A stretch of DNA of 44,802 nt. Origin: Eubacteriales bacterium (GTDB lineage Bacteria; Bacillota; Clostridia; Christensenellales; MB2-83). The notes under the pieces were generated by a model. The model saw only the letters and a list, made by a program, of their open reading frames with translations. It had not been told where the DNA came from and made no database searches. Below, one piece after another: positions 1 to 9,887 of the stretch; positions within the stretch are counted from its first letter, which is position 1, and each line of letters begins with the position of its first letter. The stretch is taken from assembly GCA_018385275.1 (NCBI GenBank), contig JAHAZM010000061.1, positions 1 to 44,802 on the forward strand. Reading direction: 5' to 3'. The translations under genes and the position numbers were made by a program.

Positions 1-1
1 G

Positions 2-442
2 GACGTGTCGGCGTCCGCGCTGGGGATGGCGCGTTTTCACGCCCGCCTCAACGGTCTGGAGGAGCGCATGGATTTTATCTGCGCCGACGTGTTCGATCTT
101 CTGCCGGCATTGTGCGAAAAACGCGAGCATTACGACATGGTCATCCTGGATCCCCCGGCGTTTACCAAAAGCCGCCGCACGGTTTCCGGCGCGGAACGGG
201 GCTATAAGGAGATCAATTTCCGCGCGATGAAACTGCTGAAGCGGGGCGGGTATCTGGCGACTTGTTCGTGCTCGCATTTTATGGAAAACGAGCTTTTCGT
301 ACGGATGCTGAAGGAAGCTGCTCATGACGCCGGAGTAGAACTCAAACTCGCGGAGATGCGCCGACAGGCTCCGGATCACCCGGTCTTGCTCCACGTCCCC
401 GAAACGGATTATCTGAAATTCTATATTTTTCAATTGGTTTAG
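2..442 (+). CDS. class I SAM-dependent rRNA methyltransferase (RlmI/RlmK-like), C-terminal part, truncated by window edge
   Basis: Open frame from the left edge; VILDPPAFTKS motif (NPPxF/DPPxF type MTase motif IV) and ...GGYLATCSCSHFM... typical of COG1092 methyltransferases. Confidence 0.8.
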   Translation, partial: DVSASALGMARFHARLNGLEERMDFICADVFDLLPALCEKREHYDMVILDPPAFTKSRRTVSGAERGYKEINFRAMKLLKRGGYLATCSCSHFMENELFVRMLKEAAHDAGVELKLAEMRRQAPDHPVLLHVPETDYLKFYIFQLV

Positions 443-457
443 AATCGATCACGGCAT

Positions 458-502
458 GAAACCGGATCATATGCCTGCTCATATGGTCCGGTTTCCTTTT
501 TC
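458..502 (+). terminator. intrinsic terminator
   Basis: Near-perfect 16-bp stem gaaaccggatcatatg / catatggtccggtttc (one G-U), loop cctgct, followed by cctttttctcc. Confidence 0.75.
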
Positions 503-554
503 TCCGGATTTTACGGCGTTTTTCTGCATATACTTCCAAAAGGGAGGTATTGAT

Positions 555-1019
555 ATGAAAATCAATTGGAAAAAACTCGTTCTCAGCTTACTCATTACCG
601 TCGGCACCGGACTCCTTTCGTCATTTTTGACCCGCGGCAGCATGTCCGTTTACGAAAGCATCAACAGACCGTCGTTTTCACCGCCCGGGATTCTGTTCCC
701 GATCGTATGGTCCATTCTGTTTATTTTGATGGGGATCGCGCTGTATCTGGTCTGGAATGCGGACAGCGACCGGAAAGCGCCGGCGCTTGCCGCGTTCGGC
801 GTACAGCTCGTCCTGAACTTCATCTGGTCGCTGATCTTTTTCAACGCGCGTGATTTTACGCTGGCGTTCGTATGGATCCTGATCCTGCTGGCGGCGATCA
901 TCGTCAGCACGTTCCTGCAGTCCAAAGTCAGCAAAGCCTCGGCCTGGCTCATGGTCCCGTATATCCTGTGGGTGGCCTTCGCCTCGATCCTGACCGGCGC
1001 GATCCGAGCCATGAACTGA
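555..1019 (+). CDS. TspO/MBR family tryptophan-rich sensory protein
   Basis: SVYESINRPSFSPPGILFPIVWSILFILMGIALYLVW is characteristic of TspO/MBR; SD aagggaggt upstream of ATG 555. Confidence 0.9.
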   Translation: MKINWKKLVLSLLITVGTGLLSSFLTRGSMSVYESINRPSFSPPGILFPIVWSILFILMGIALYLVWNADSDRKAPALAAFGVQLVLNFIWSLIFFNARDFTLAFVWILILLAAIIVSTFLQSKVSKASAWLMVPYILWVAFASILTGAIRAMN

Positions 1020-1023
1020 CGTC

Positions 1024-1052
1024 TTGACCGGCGCATCCGACGGCGTTATAAT
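1024..1052 (+). promoter_or_regulatory. sigma-A-like promoter
   Basis: TTGACC (1024-1029) - 17 bp - TATAAT (1047-1052), upstream of CDS 1084. Confidence 0.6.
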
Positions 1053-1083
1053 AAGATGAAAACGCCGAAAAGGAGTGGGACGC

Positions 1084-1497
1084 ATGATTTATCAGAAAGA
1101 CTGGTTTATGCGTCAGATCGCCGTCGTGATCGAAGCGATCGGTCAGACTGTGTTCCGCAGAGAAAAGATCGAATATCCCGAACGGGCCGGCGAGCAGACC
1201 GCCGGGGATCTGCTGCACAGAAAACTGCTCGGTCTGCTGGAGGAGGGAAAGATCTGCGAGGCGGAGGACCTTCTTTTTGAAAAACTGGACGAGCGGGATC
1301 CGCAGATGCTGGAGGCGGCGGTGGATTTTTACCGGACGCTGAATCTGATGGACGACGAAGCGCTGGAACGGCAGGATTTTTCCCGCCGCGAGATCGCGGA
1401 CGGTTTGGGCGAGGTGCTGGCGCGCTTTGAATTGCGGGAGTACGGCTTCGCCCTCGATACGATTCAGCTGGAATGGGAAAACGCGTCGGTCGATTGA
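1084..1497 (+). CDS. DUF6483-like uncharacterised protein
   Basis: ORF MIYQKDWFMRQIAVVIEAIGQTVF...; N-terminus resembles the DUF6483 family; GTG at 1075 is an alternative start. Confidence 0.65.
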   Translation: MIYQKDWFMRQIAVVIEAIGQTVFRREKIEYPERAGEQTAGDLLHRKLLGLLEEGKICEAEDLLFEKLDERDPQMLEAAVDFYRTLNLMDDEALERQDFSRREIADGLGEVLARFELREYGFALDTIQLEWENASVD

Positions 1498-1510
1498 CCG
1501 AAAGCCTATA

Positions 1511-1548
1511 AAAAAACACCCGGTCAGGCGACCGGGTGCGTTTTTATT
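1511..1548. terminator. bidirectional intrinsic terminator
   Basis: cacccggtc-aggc-gaccgggtg with aaaaaa on the left and tttttatttt on the right, between convergent genes. Confidence 0.85.
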
Positions 1549-2365
1549 TTACGGACGAGATCGTCCGATGCAGTTCGTCAACGAAGAGCAGGGCCTTTTG
1601 ACAGATGAATTCTTCAATATCCAGCGCAGGATCGAGCAGCAGCGGCATGAGGTCCATCCCCACGCAAAGAGCCTGCGCCGTATCGACGGCATGAGATTCG
1701 GCGAACGTGGCGTTGGCTACCCGGCGTCCGACCGACGCCCGGTCGTAGCGCTTCCCGCCGGCGATCTGCGACTCAAAGACCGCGACCAGCTTTTCTCCCA
1801 ACTCCGCGGCCTTGCTCACGTCGAAACGCATCTTCAGTTCGTCGTTGAGCCAGTCCAGGTCGCGCCATCCCTCGCAGCCGCAGAAAGTCTCCGGCTTATA
1901 CTTCAGCGCGCGCAGCGCCTGTACCGTTTTGACCGCCGTACCGACGTGAGTAGGATGCTTGTCGGCCAGATTATGGGTGAAAATATGCGCGGGCTTCGCG
2001 TCCTCGATGATTCGCGCGATCGCGTCGATCGCGGCCGCGTTGCCGGGCGCTTTGATCTGCGCGCTGGTGAAATCCAGGAAGACCTGCGCGTTGTAGCGGC
2101 CGATATCCGCGGCTTTTATTTGCTCGGCGCGGCGGATGCGGACCATTTCCTCGTCGGTCACGTCGGCAAAAGCGCCCGCGCGCGGACAGCCGGCTCCGTC
2201 GGTCGCGACGACGCCGGTAAAATACAGGTCGGCCTCGCCGCAGCACATGGCGATAGGAGGAAAAATATTGAGCTCCAGATCGTCTTCATGCGCGGCAATG
2301 GCTAAATGCGTGGTACGTTTCAGGGCGACGGCCGATTCCGTACCGTCCGGGATGTAGATGTACAT
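1544..2365 (-). CDS. PIG-L (LmbE-like) family deacetylase
   Basis: HLAIAAHEDDLEL (AHPDD-like motif) and HIFTHNLADKHPTHVGT. Confidence 0.85.
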   Translation of the reverse strand: MYIYIPDGTESAVALKRTTHLAIAAHEDDLELNIFPPIAMCCGEADLYFTGVVATDGAGCPRAGAFADVTDEEMVRIRRAEQIKAADIGRYNAQVFLDFTSAQIKAPGNAAAIDAIARIIEDAKPAHIFTHNLADKHPTHVGTAVKTVQALRALKYKPETFCGCEGWRDLDWLNDELKMRFDVSKAAELGEKLVAVFESQIAGGKRYDRASVGRRVANATFAESHAVDTAQALCVGMDLMPLLLDPALDIEEFICQKALLFVDELHRTISSVK

Positions 2366-2375
2366 AGCGATCTCC

Positions 2376-3455
2376 TCAGAGCGATTTGACGATACGATCC
2401 ATTTCCGACAAAGCGTGCTCGATCCGGTCGGCGAACGTCAGCTGAGCCCGCGCGCGGATCAGGTTATGCTCGGGATAATGGATATGGAAATAGGTGTCTC
2501 CGGCCAGATAATCGGTCAGGAACCTGACGCCGGTTTCATAAGTCAGCAGGAACGCCGAAAAGGACAGAAGCTCCCGTTCCGAAGGCGTGATGCTCGCGCG
2601 GCAGCTATCGAGAAAACCGGAAACGAAATAGCGGAACAGATCGAGATCGAGCTGGATCTTTTCGAGCGCTTTTTCATCTTCTGCTGCGGTGTTGGCGCCG
2701 AAACGCAGCGCGTCGCCGACGTCGTAGAGCAGACTGCCCGGCATCACGGTATCCAGATCGATCACACAAACGGCTTTGTTGGTCTTGGGGTCGATCAGGA
2801 TATTGTTGTATTTCGTATCGTTGTGCGTGACGCGCAAAGGCAGCTCCCCGCGGGCGAGCATCGTTGCGACCACGGCGGCTTTTTCGCGCCTTTTGTCGAT
2901 CCAACCGATCAGGTCGCGCGCTTCGCGGACGCGGTTTTTGACGTCGGCGTCGACGGCACGGTCCAAAGCCTCGAGTCTGCGGGGCGTATTGTGAAAATCC
3001 GGGATGATCTCCGTCAGCTCGGAGGCCGGAAAATCGGACAGATCGTTCTGAAAAATGCCGAACGCACGTCCTGCGTTATAGAAATGCTCCGGTTTCTGTA
3101 CTTTGTCGTAGCTGTAAGCGTCGCGGATGCAGATATACATCCGGTAAGCGCCGTCTTCGCATTCATAGAACAGCGCGCCGGACTTTGTCGGAATGATCGT
3201 GAGTGTTTCCCGGGTCGGGTCGCCGCCGCGAGCCCGGATCTTTTCGGACAGGTGCCGTGTGACGCGGTCGATGTTGCCCATCAGCGCCGTCGGATCAAAA
3301 ATCGAGGTGTTGATGCGCTGCAGGATGTAGTCCTGTTTGTCACAGCGGATGAGATAAGTGTCGTTGATATGCCCGTTTCCGTAGGGCTGGATATCCTGTA
3401 CGATTCCGGTAAAACGGAATTGCTCCAGGACTCTTCTCAGATTATCAGCGGTCAT
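2376..3455 (-). CDS. aminoglycoside phosphotransferase-fold kinase, NahK-like (N-acetylhexosamine 1-kinase-like)
   Basis: YGNGHINDTYLI N-terminal loop, LRVTHNDTKYNNILID catalytic loop, CVIDLDTVMPGSLLYDVGDALR. Confidence 0.75.
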   Translation of the reverse strand: MTADNLRRVLEQFRFTGIVQDIQPYGNGHINDTYLIRCDKQDYILQRINTSIFDPTALMGNIDRVTRHLSEKIRARGGDPTRETLTIIPTKSGALFYECEDGAYRMYICIRDAYSYDKVQKPEHFYNAGRAFGIFQNDLSDFPASELTEIIPDFHNTPRRLEALDRAVDADVKNRVREARDLIGWIDKRREKAAVVATMLARGELPLRVTHNDTKYNNILIDPKTNKAVCVIDLDTVMPGSLLYDVGDALRFGANTAAEDEKALEKIQLDLDLFRYFVSGFLDSCRASITPSERELLSFSAFLLTYETGVRFLTDYLAGDTYFHIHYPEHNLIRARAQLTFADRIEHALSEMDRIVKSL

Positions 3456-3472
3456 AGGATTCTCCAGTAATC

Positions 3473-4846
<1,374 letters not shown>

Positions 4847-4887
4847 GGAAGAGTCTCCTTTTTTGTTGGATTTTAATGCCGAATATC

Positions 4888-4916
4888 AGTTTAGCACAGG
4901 GTGGGGGGTGCGTCAA
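4888..4916 (-). promoter_or_regulatory. promoter of asnS
   Basis: On minus strand TTGACG - 17 bp - TAAACT. Confidence 0.6.
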
Positions 4917-4945
4917 CTTGAATATTTTAAAAATATATAACAAAA

Positions 4946-4966
4946 AAAGTACCTGACGGGTACTTT
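4946..4966 (-). terminator. intrinsic terminator of first solute-binding protein gene
   Basis: aaagtacc-tgacg-ggtacttt; minus-strand reading continues into a T-rich tract. Confidence 0.6.
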
Positions 4967-4986
4967 CTTTGCAAAAATGAAACGAT

Positions 4987-6411
4987 TCACGAGAAGGGGT
5001 TGTAGTAGCTGTCAATAGCGCTCTGCGCGACCGGGGCGATCTCGGACAGATACTCCTGCGGTGTTTTGGCACCGAGCATCACGTCGTAGAAATTCAGATC
5101 CAGGCCGTTGTGGAGCATTTCCAAATTACGCGTGGGGATCACGTTGGTACGCTCGTAGACCCGATCCAGGAAATACCGGCTGCCTTCGTCGAAAATACGG
5201 TTTTCCGCTTCGAGCCAATAGCAGGCGGATTCATCTTCGGGGCTGGAGAACAGGCCGGTGCCGTACAGATAGAACAGATCCGCAACCTTGGCTTCGAATT
5301 CCTTGTCCTGATGATTATAAATGAAATTGCCGCGCGACATGGAGTCGTCGAGATAATACTCGGTCATATTGTTCGCCATGGGGATGCAGAGCACGCCGTA
5401 CGGATCGGCCATCTCGGTGAACCAGGCCCAGGTGCGCTGGAAAACATCGACGTAGAAGCCGAGTTTCCCGTTTATAAAATCGTTGCTGCCCCCGCTGTAG
5501 GCGACGCCCGACGCGCTGTCATACAGAGAACGCGAACCGCCGGTTCGGATCAGCTCGGTGAAGAAATTGAGCGTGTCGATCACACCCTGGTTGAAAGTGA
5601 ACACCAGCTTGCCGTTCTCGTCGTTTTTGAGCACGTTGGTGCCGGCCGAAACCATGAAAGCGGTGACCCAGTCGATGCCGAGCGCGTGACATCCGTAGAT
5701 GTCCGGGAGATCGTCGTGGTTCAGATCCACTGTGATTTTATTGGCGGCTTCGGCAAACTTGCTCCAGTTCCATTCCTTTTTTTTCTGGGCGGCGTACAGC
5801 TCGTTTATATCGACGCCGCGGTTTTCCAGAAGCATTTTATTGGCGAACATACAATAGACGTAGTGGTATTTCCACAGCTCCTGGATTTTCGGCGTCAGTC
5901 CGTACTGAACGTCGTTGACGCGCCAGAGCGACTTGGTGCTCGGTTCCCAGCGCGCGTCGTCAAATTTGATCTTATCTTTGTAGGGCTCCAGGGACGAGAA
6001 GACGCCGGCATTGATCAGGGAGACGAACTGGTGACTCATGATGCTGCTGGCGATGTCCGCGATCGGAAGTCCGACCAGAGCCGAGGTATCCAGCTCAGGC
6101 TGTCCGGCGGGCGCCCATTTGATGGTGCAGTTGTAGCGCGATTGGATCTGATCGATCAGAGCGTAAGTACGGGCAAAATCTTCCCGCTGTTCATAGTGCG
6201 CGTGATATGATGCGATCGTAAAAGTCGCTCCGCCGAAATCATACGCGTCGTTTTCCGGCAGATCGAACGTATAATCATCCGGATTATATGCCTGCGCCGT
6301 CTTTGTCGGAGCCGCGGTGGGCGGGACCGTTACGGCGGGCTGGCAGCTGACGAGAAACAGCACAATCAACAAAACAGTTATGAAAATCAAGCATTTGTTT
6401 TTCAATTTCAT
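4987..6411 (-). CDS. extracellular solute-binding lipoprotein, paralog 1
   Basis: Signal peptide with lipobox LFLVSCQPA; SBP family 1-like body, DLNHDDLPDIYG motif; start at MKLKNK (6411) preferred over upstream ATG. Confidence 0.8.
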   Translation of the reverse strand: MKLKNKCLIFITVLLIVLFLVSCQPAVTVPPTAAPTKTAQAYNPDDYTFDLPENDAYDFGGATFTIASYHAHYEQREDFARTYALIDQIQSRYNCTIKWAPAGQPELDTSALVGLPIADIASSIMSHQFVSLINAGVFSSLEPYKDKIKFDDARWEPSTKSLWRVNDVQYGLTPKIQELWKYHYVYCMFANKMLLENRGVDINELYAAQKKKEWNWSKFAEAANKITVDLNHDDLPDIYGCHALGIDWVTAFMVSAGTNVLKNDENGKLVFTFNQGVIDTLNFFTELIRTGGSRSLYDSASGVAYSGGSNDFINGKLGFYVDVFQRTWAWFTEMADPYGVLCIPMANNMTEYYLDDSMSRGNFIYNHQDKEFEAKVADLFYLYGTGLFSSPEDESACYWLEAENRIFDEGSRYFLDRVYERTNVIPTRNLEMLHNGLDLNFYDVMLGAKTPQEYLSEIAPVAQSAIDSYYNPFS

Positions 6412-6560
6412 TACCTGCCTTTCAATTCTAAGCATATCATAAGAAAGAAATAGGAAACGGATGAAATCGTTAAAATTCTGTTAAACATATTTTACCATAA
6501 ACGTCGTTAAGAAAATAGGTTTTTTTCACCAAAAAACAGGAGAAAACTGAGTAAAAATAA

Positions 6561-6586
6561 AAGCGGCCCGTTTGATCGGGCCGCTT
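6561..6586 (-). terminator. intrinsic terminator of solute-binding paralog 2
   Basis: aagcggcccg-tttgat-cgggccgctt, followed on the minus strand by TTATTTTTAC. Confidence 0.75.
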
Positions 6587-6600
6587 AGGCGTTGACGGGA

Positions 6601-8025
6601 TTATTTTGAGAAATCGTAGTAGCTGTCGATCATGCTTTGCGAGAGAGGAGCGATCTCGGACAGATACTCCTGCGGCGTCTTCGTTCCGCTCAGCACGTCG
6701 ATGATGTCGAACTGAAGACCGTTGGCGATCAGCTCGTTGTTGCGGGTGGCGACCACATTGGTGTGTTCAAAAACCCTGTCCAGCAGATACCGGCTGCCTT
6801 CGTCATAGATCCGGTTTTCCGCTTCAAGCCAGTAGCATTCGGCTTCGTCCTCCGGGCTGGAATAGAGGCAGGTGCCGAACAGATAGAACAGATCGGCAAC
6901 GTCGGACTCGAATTCTTTGTCGGAGTGATAGTAGATCGTGATGCCGTCATAGATAGTGTCGTTGAAATAATACTCGGATTGACCGTCGGCCAGCGGAATA
7001 CAGAGCACGCCGTACGGATCGGACATTGAATGAGCGAAAATCGCCCACGTTCTCTGAAAGACTTCAACGTGGAATCCGAGCGTGCCGCTCATGAAATCGG
7101 AGGTAGGATCGGAATACATGATGCCGTTCGGATCAAGCACGAATCGCGAAGCGCCGCTCCTGACCAGATTAGCCAGGAAGGTCAGCGTGTCGAGCACGCC
7201 CTGGTCGTACGTAAAGTACATTTTACCGCCTTCGTCGGTTTTGATGATGTTGGTTCCGGCGGAAACCAGGAACGAAGTGATCCATTCGTTGCCGGCGGCC
7301 TGACAGCCGTAGACGTCCGGGATATCGTCATGGTTCAGATCGGCCGTGATTTTTTGAGCGGTCTCGGCAAATTTCGCCCATGTCCATTCTTTACGCGCCT
7401 GAGCGGCGTATAATTCGTTGATGTCAATGTTACGCGCCTCGAACACGGCCTTGTTGGCATACATGGCGTCTATCGAGGCATATTTATGCAGCTCCTGGAT
7501 CTTGCGCGTCAGGCCCCACTGAACGCCGTTGATGTTCCACAGATAATTCATACTCGTTTCCCAGCGCGGATCGTTGAATTTGATCTTATCTTCATATTTA
7601 TTGAGATCGGAAAAGATGCCGGCGCTGGCCATCGGTACGATCTGGTGACACATGATGTTGTTGCCGATGTCTGCGATGGGGTTTCCGACGAGGGCGGACG
7701 CGTCGATTTCTGCCTGACGGGACGGATAGACCCAAGCGATCGTGCAGTTATAGCGCGATTGGATCTCGTCGACAAGCGCGTAGGTGCGGGCAAAGTCTTC
7801 CCGTTGCTCGTACATGGCGTGATAAGAAGAAATCACAAACTTTTTCCCGCCGAAATCATAAGCACCCGCTTCCGGCAGATCGAACGTATAATCATCCGGA
7901 TTATATGCCTGCGCCGTCTTCGTCGGAGCCGCGGTTGGTGTCGGCGTGGTCGCGGCGGGCTGGCAGCTGACGAGAAAAAGCATGGAAAGAAGCAATGAAA
8001 CCAGCAGAATGATCCTTTTTTTCAT
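6601..8025 (-). CDS. extracellular solute-binding lipoprotein, paralog 2
   Basis: Lipobox LFLVSCQPA, Pro/Thr-rich linker, strong similarity to the three neighbouring ORFs. Confidence 0.8.
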   Translation of the reverse strand: MKKRIILLVSLLLSMLFLVSCQPAATTPTPTAAPTKTAQAYNPDDYTFDLPEAGAYDFGGKKFVISSYHAMYEQREDFARTYALVDEIQSRYNCTIAWVYPSRQAEIDASALVGNPIADIGNNIMCHQIVPMASAGIFSDLNKYEDKIKFNDPRWETSMNYLWNINGVQWGLTRKIQELHKYASIDAMYANKAVFEARNIDINELYAAQARKEWTWAKFAETAQKITADLNHDDIPDVYGCQAAGNEWITSFLVSAGTNIIKTDEGGKMYFTYDQGVLDTLTFLANLVRSGASRFVLDPNGIMYSDPTSDFMSGTLGFHVEVFQRTWAIFAHSMSDPYGVLCIPLADGQSEYYFNDTIYDGITIYYHSDKEFESDVADLFYLFGTCLYSSPEDEAECYWLEAENRIYDEGSRYLLDRVFEHTNVVATRNNELIANGLQFDIIDVLSGTKTPQEYLSEIAPLSQSMIDSYYDFSK

Positions 8026-8185
8026 GAGGATTCTTCTCCTTTTTATTCTTTATGGCGTGATTGCCGTATCTATATTTATTTTATCAAGAGGATCTTCTGT
8101 TTTCAATAGAAAATCTATCGTTATAATAGAAATTTTGTCTTTTTCGATCACGCCGCTGCGCATCCTGCCGGTTTTTTTGATGCGA

Positions 8186-8217
8186 AAAAGCCCGGCCTCG
8201 CGTCGGACCGGGCTGTT
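8186..8217 (-). terminator. intrinsic terminator of solute-binding paralog 3
   Basis: agcccgg...ccgggct stem with a minus-strand CTTTTTCGC tail. Confidence 0.55.
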
Positions 8218-8234
8218 TGCTTTAAAAGAAAGAA

Positions 8235-9659
8235 TCAGGAGAAGTTGTAGTAATTGTCGATCATGCTTTGTGCGACCGGAGCGATCTCGGACAGATACTC
8301 CTGCGGCGTCTTCGTGCCGCTGAGGACGTCGATGATGTTGAAATTAAGGCCGTTGCCGATCAACTCATAGTTGCGGGTGGGGATCACGTTGGTGCGCTCA
8401 AAAACTCTGTCCAGGAAATACCGGCTGCCTTCATCGTAGATCCGGTTTTCCGCTTCGAGCCAGTAACACTCCGTTTCGTCCTCGGGGCTGGCATACAGGC
8501 AAGTGCCGAATAAATAGAAGAGGTCGGCGACGTCGGATTCAAAATCCTTATCGGCGTGATTATAGATCACGTTGCCGTGATACATCAGGTCGTTGAGATA
8601 ATATTCGGTTTGACCGTCGGCCAGCGGGATGCAGAGCACGCCGTACGGATCGGCCATCGAACTGGCGAAATAATACCAAGTGCGTTGGAAGATCTCGACG
8701 TGGAAACCCAGCGATCCGTTCATGAAATCAGTCACGGCGTCGCCGTAATAGGTGCCGTTTATGTCGACCATGTTGCGGGAAGCGCCGCTCTTGACCAGAT
8801 TGGCGAAGAACGTCAGCGTGTCAAGCACGCCCTGGTCGTACGTAAAGTACATCTTGCCGTTTTCGTCGGTTTTGATGACGTTGGTGCCGGCCGAAACAAA
8901 GAACGAAGTCGTCCAGTCGGTGCCGGAGGCCTGGCAGCCGTAAATATCGGGGATGTCGTCGTGGTTCAGGTCGGCCGTGATCTTCTGAGCGGCCTCGGCA
9001 AACTTGGCCCAGGTCCATTCTTTGTTTTCCTGAGCGGCGTACAGCTCGTCAATATCGACGCCGCGGATCTTAAGCAGCGTCTTGTTGGCAAACAGCGCGT
9101 CGACGGAGGAGTATTTGAACAATTCCTGGATCTTGCGGGACATGCCCCACTGAGATCCGTTGATGTTCCACAGGTAATTCATGCCGGTTTCCCAGCGGGC
9201 GTCGTTGAATTTGATTTTGTCTTCATATTTGTCGAGAGAGGTAAAGATGCCGGCGCTGGCCATCGGGACGATCTGGTGGCACATGATGCCGTTGCCGATA
9301 TCCGCGATGGGGAGGCCGACGAGGGCCGACGCGTCGATCTCGGCCTGCCGGGTCGGATAGATCCATTCGATTGTACAGTTATAGCGCGACTGGATCTCGT
9401 CGACGAGAGCGTACGTGCGGGCAAAGTCTTCTCTCTGCTCATATACGGCGTGATAAGAGGAAATTACGAAATTCTTCCCGCCGAAATCGTACGCGCCCGC
9501 TTCCGGCAGATCGAACGTATACGAGCTCGGGATAATGACGCTGCCCGTTTTGGTCGGCGCGGCGGTAGGCGGTGCGGCGGTGGGATCGGCCGGCTGGCAG
9601 CTCGCCAGGAACAGGGCCGCCATCAGAACCGCGATTAAGATCAGACGTTTATTCTTCAT
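8235..9659 (-). CDS. extracellular solute-binding lipoprotein, paralog 3
   Basis: Lipobox LFLASCQPA and shared family body. Confidence 0.8.
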   Translation of the reverse strand: MKNKRLILIAVLMAALFLASCQPADPTAAPPTAAPTKTGSVIIPSSYTFDLPEAGAYDFGGKNFVISSYHAVYEQREDFARTYALVDEIQSRYNCTIEWIYPTRQAEIDASALVGLPIADIGNGIMCHQIVPMASAGIFTSLDKYEDKIKFNDARWETGMNYLWNINGSQWGMSRKIQELFKYSSVDALFANKTLLKIRGVDIDELYAAQENKEWTWAKFAEAAQKITADLNHDDIPDIYGCQASGTDWTTSFFVSAGTNVIKTDENGKMYFTYDQGVLDTLTFFANLVKSGASRNMVDINGTYYGDAVTDFMNGSLGFHVEIFQRTWYYFASSMADPYGVLCIPLADGQTEYYLNDLMYHGNVIYNHADKDFESDVADLFYLFGTCLYASPEDETECYWLEAENRIYDEGSRYFLDRVFERTNVIPTRNYELIGNGLNFNIIDVLSGTKTPQEYLSEIAPVAQSMIDNYYNFS

Positions 9660-9842
9660 AGGACACCTCCACTGATAGTGTTACCATGCCAAATATCATG
9701 AGAAGTAATAGGAAATTCGTTTCAAAGAATTGGCCATTCGTTTCATTGTTGAATGACTCGCTTCTGAATAAAAAATCTCTATAAAAAGAGCGCGCGTGAC
9801 GCGGAGCGCCGGGAAACCGGTGTTTTTTATTCTTAGTTGGAA

Positions 9843-9871
9843 AACGAGCAGGTCGATATGACCTGCTCGTT
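9843..9871 (-). terminator. intrinsic terminator of solute-binding paralog 4
   Basis: aacgagcaggtc-gatat-gacctgctcgtt perfect 12-bp stem; minus-strand TTTTCC tail. Confidence 0.75.
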
Positions 9872-9887
9872 AAAACATGAGAACAAA

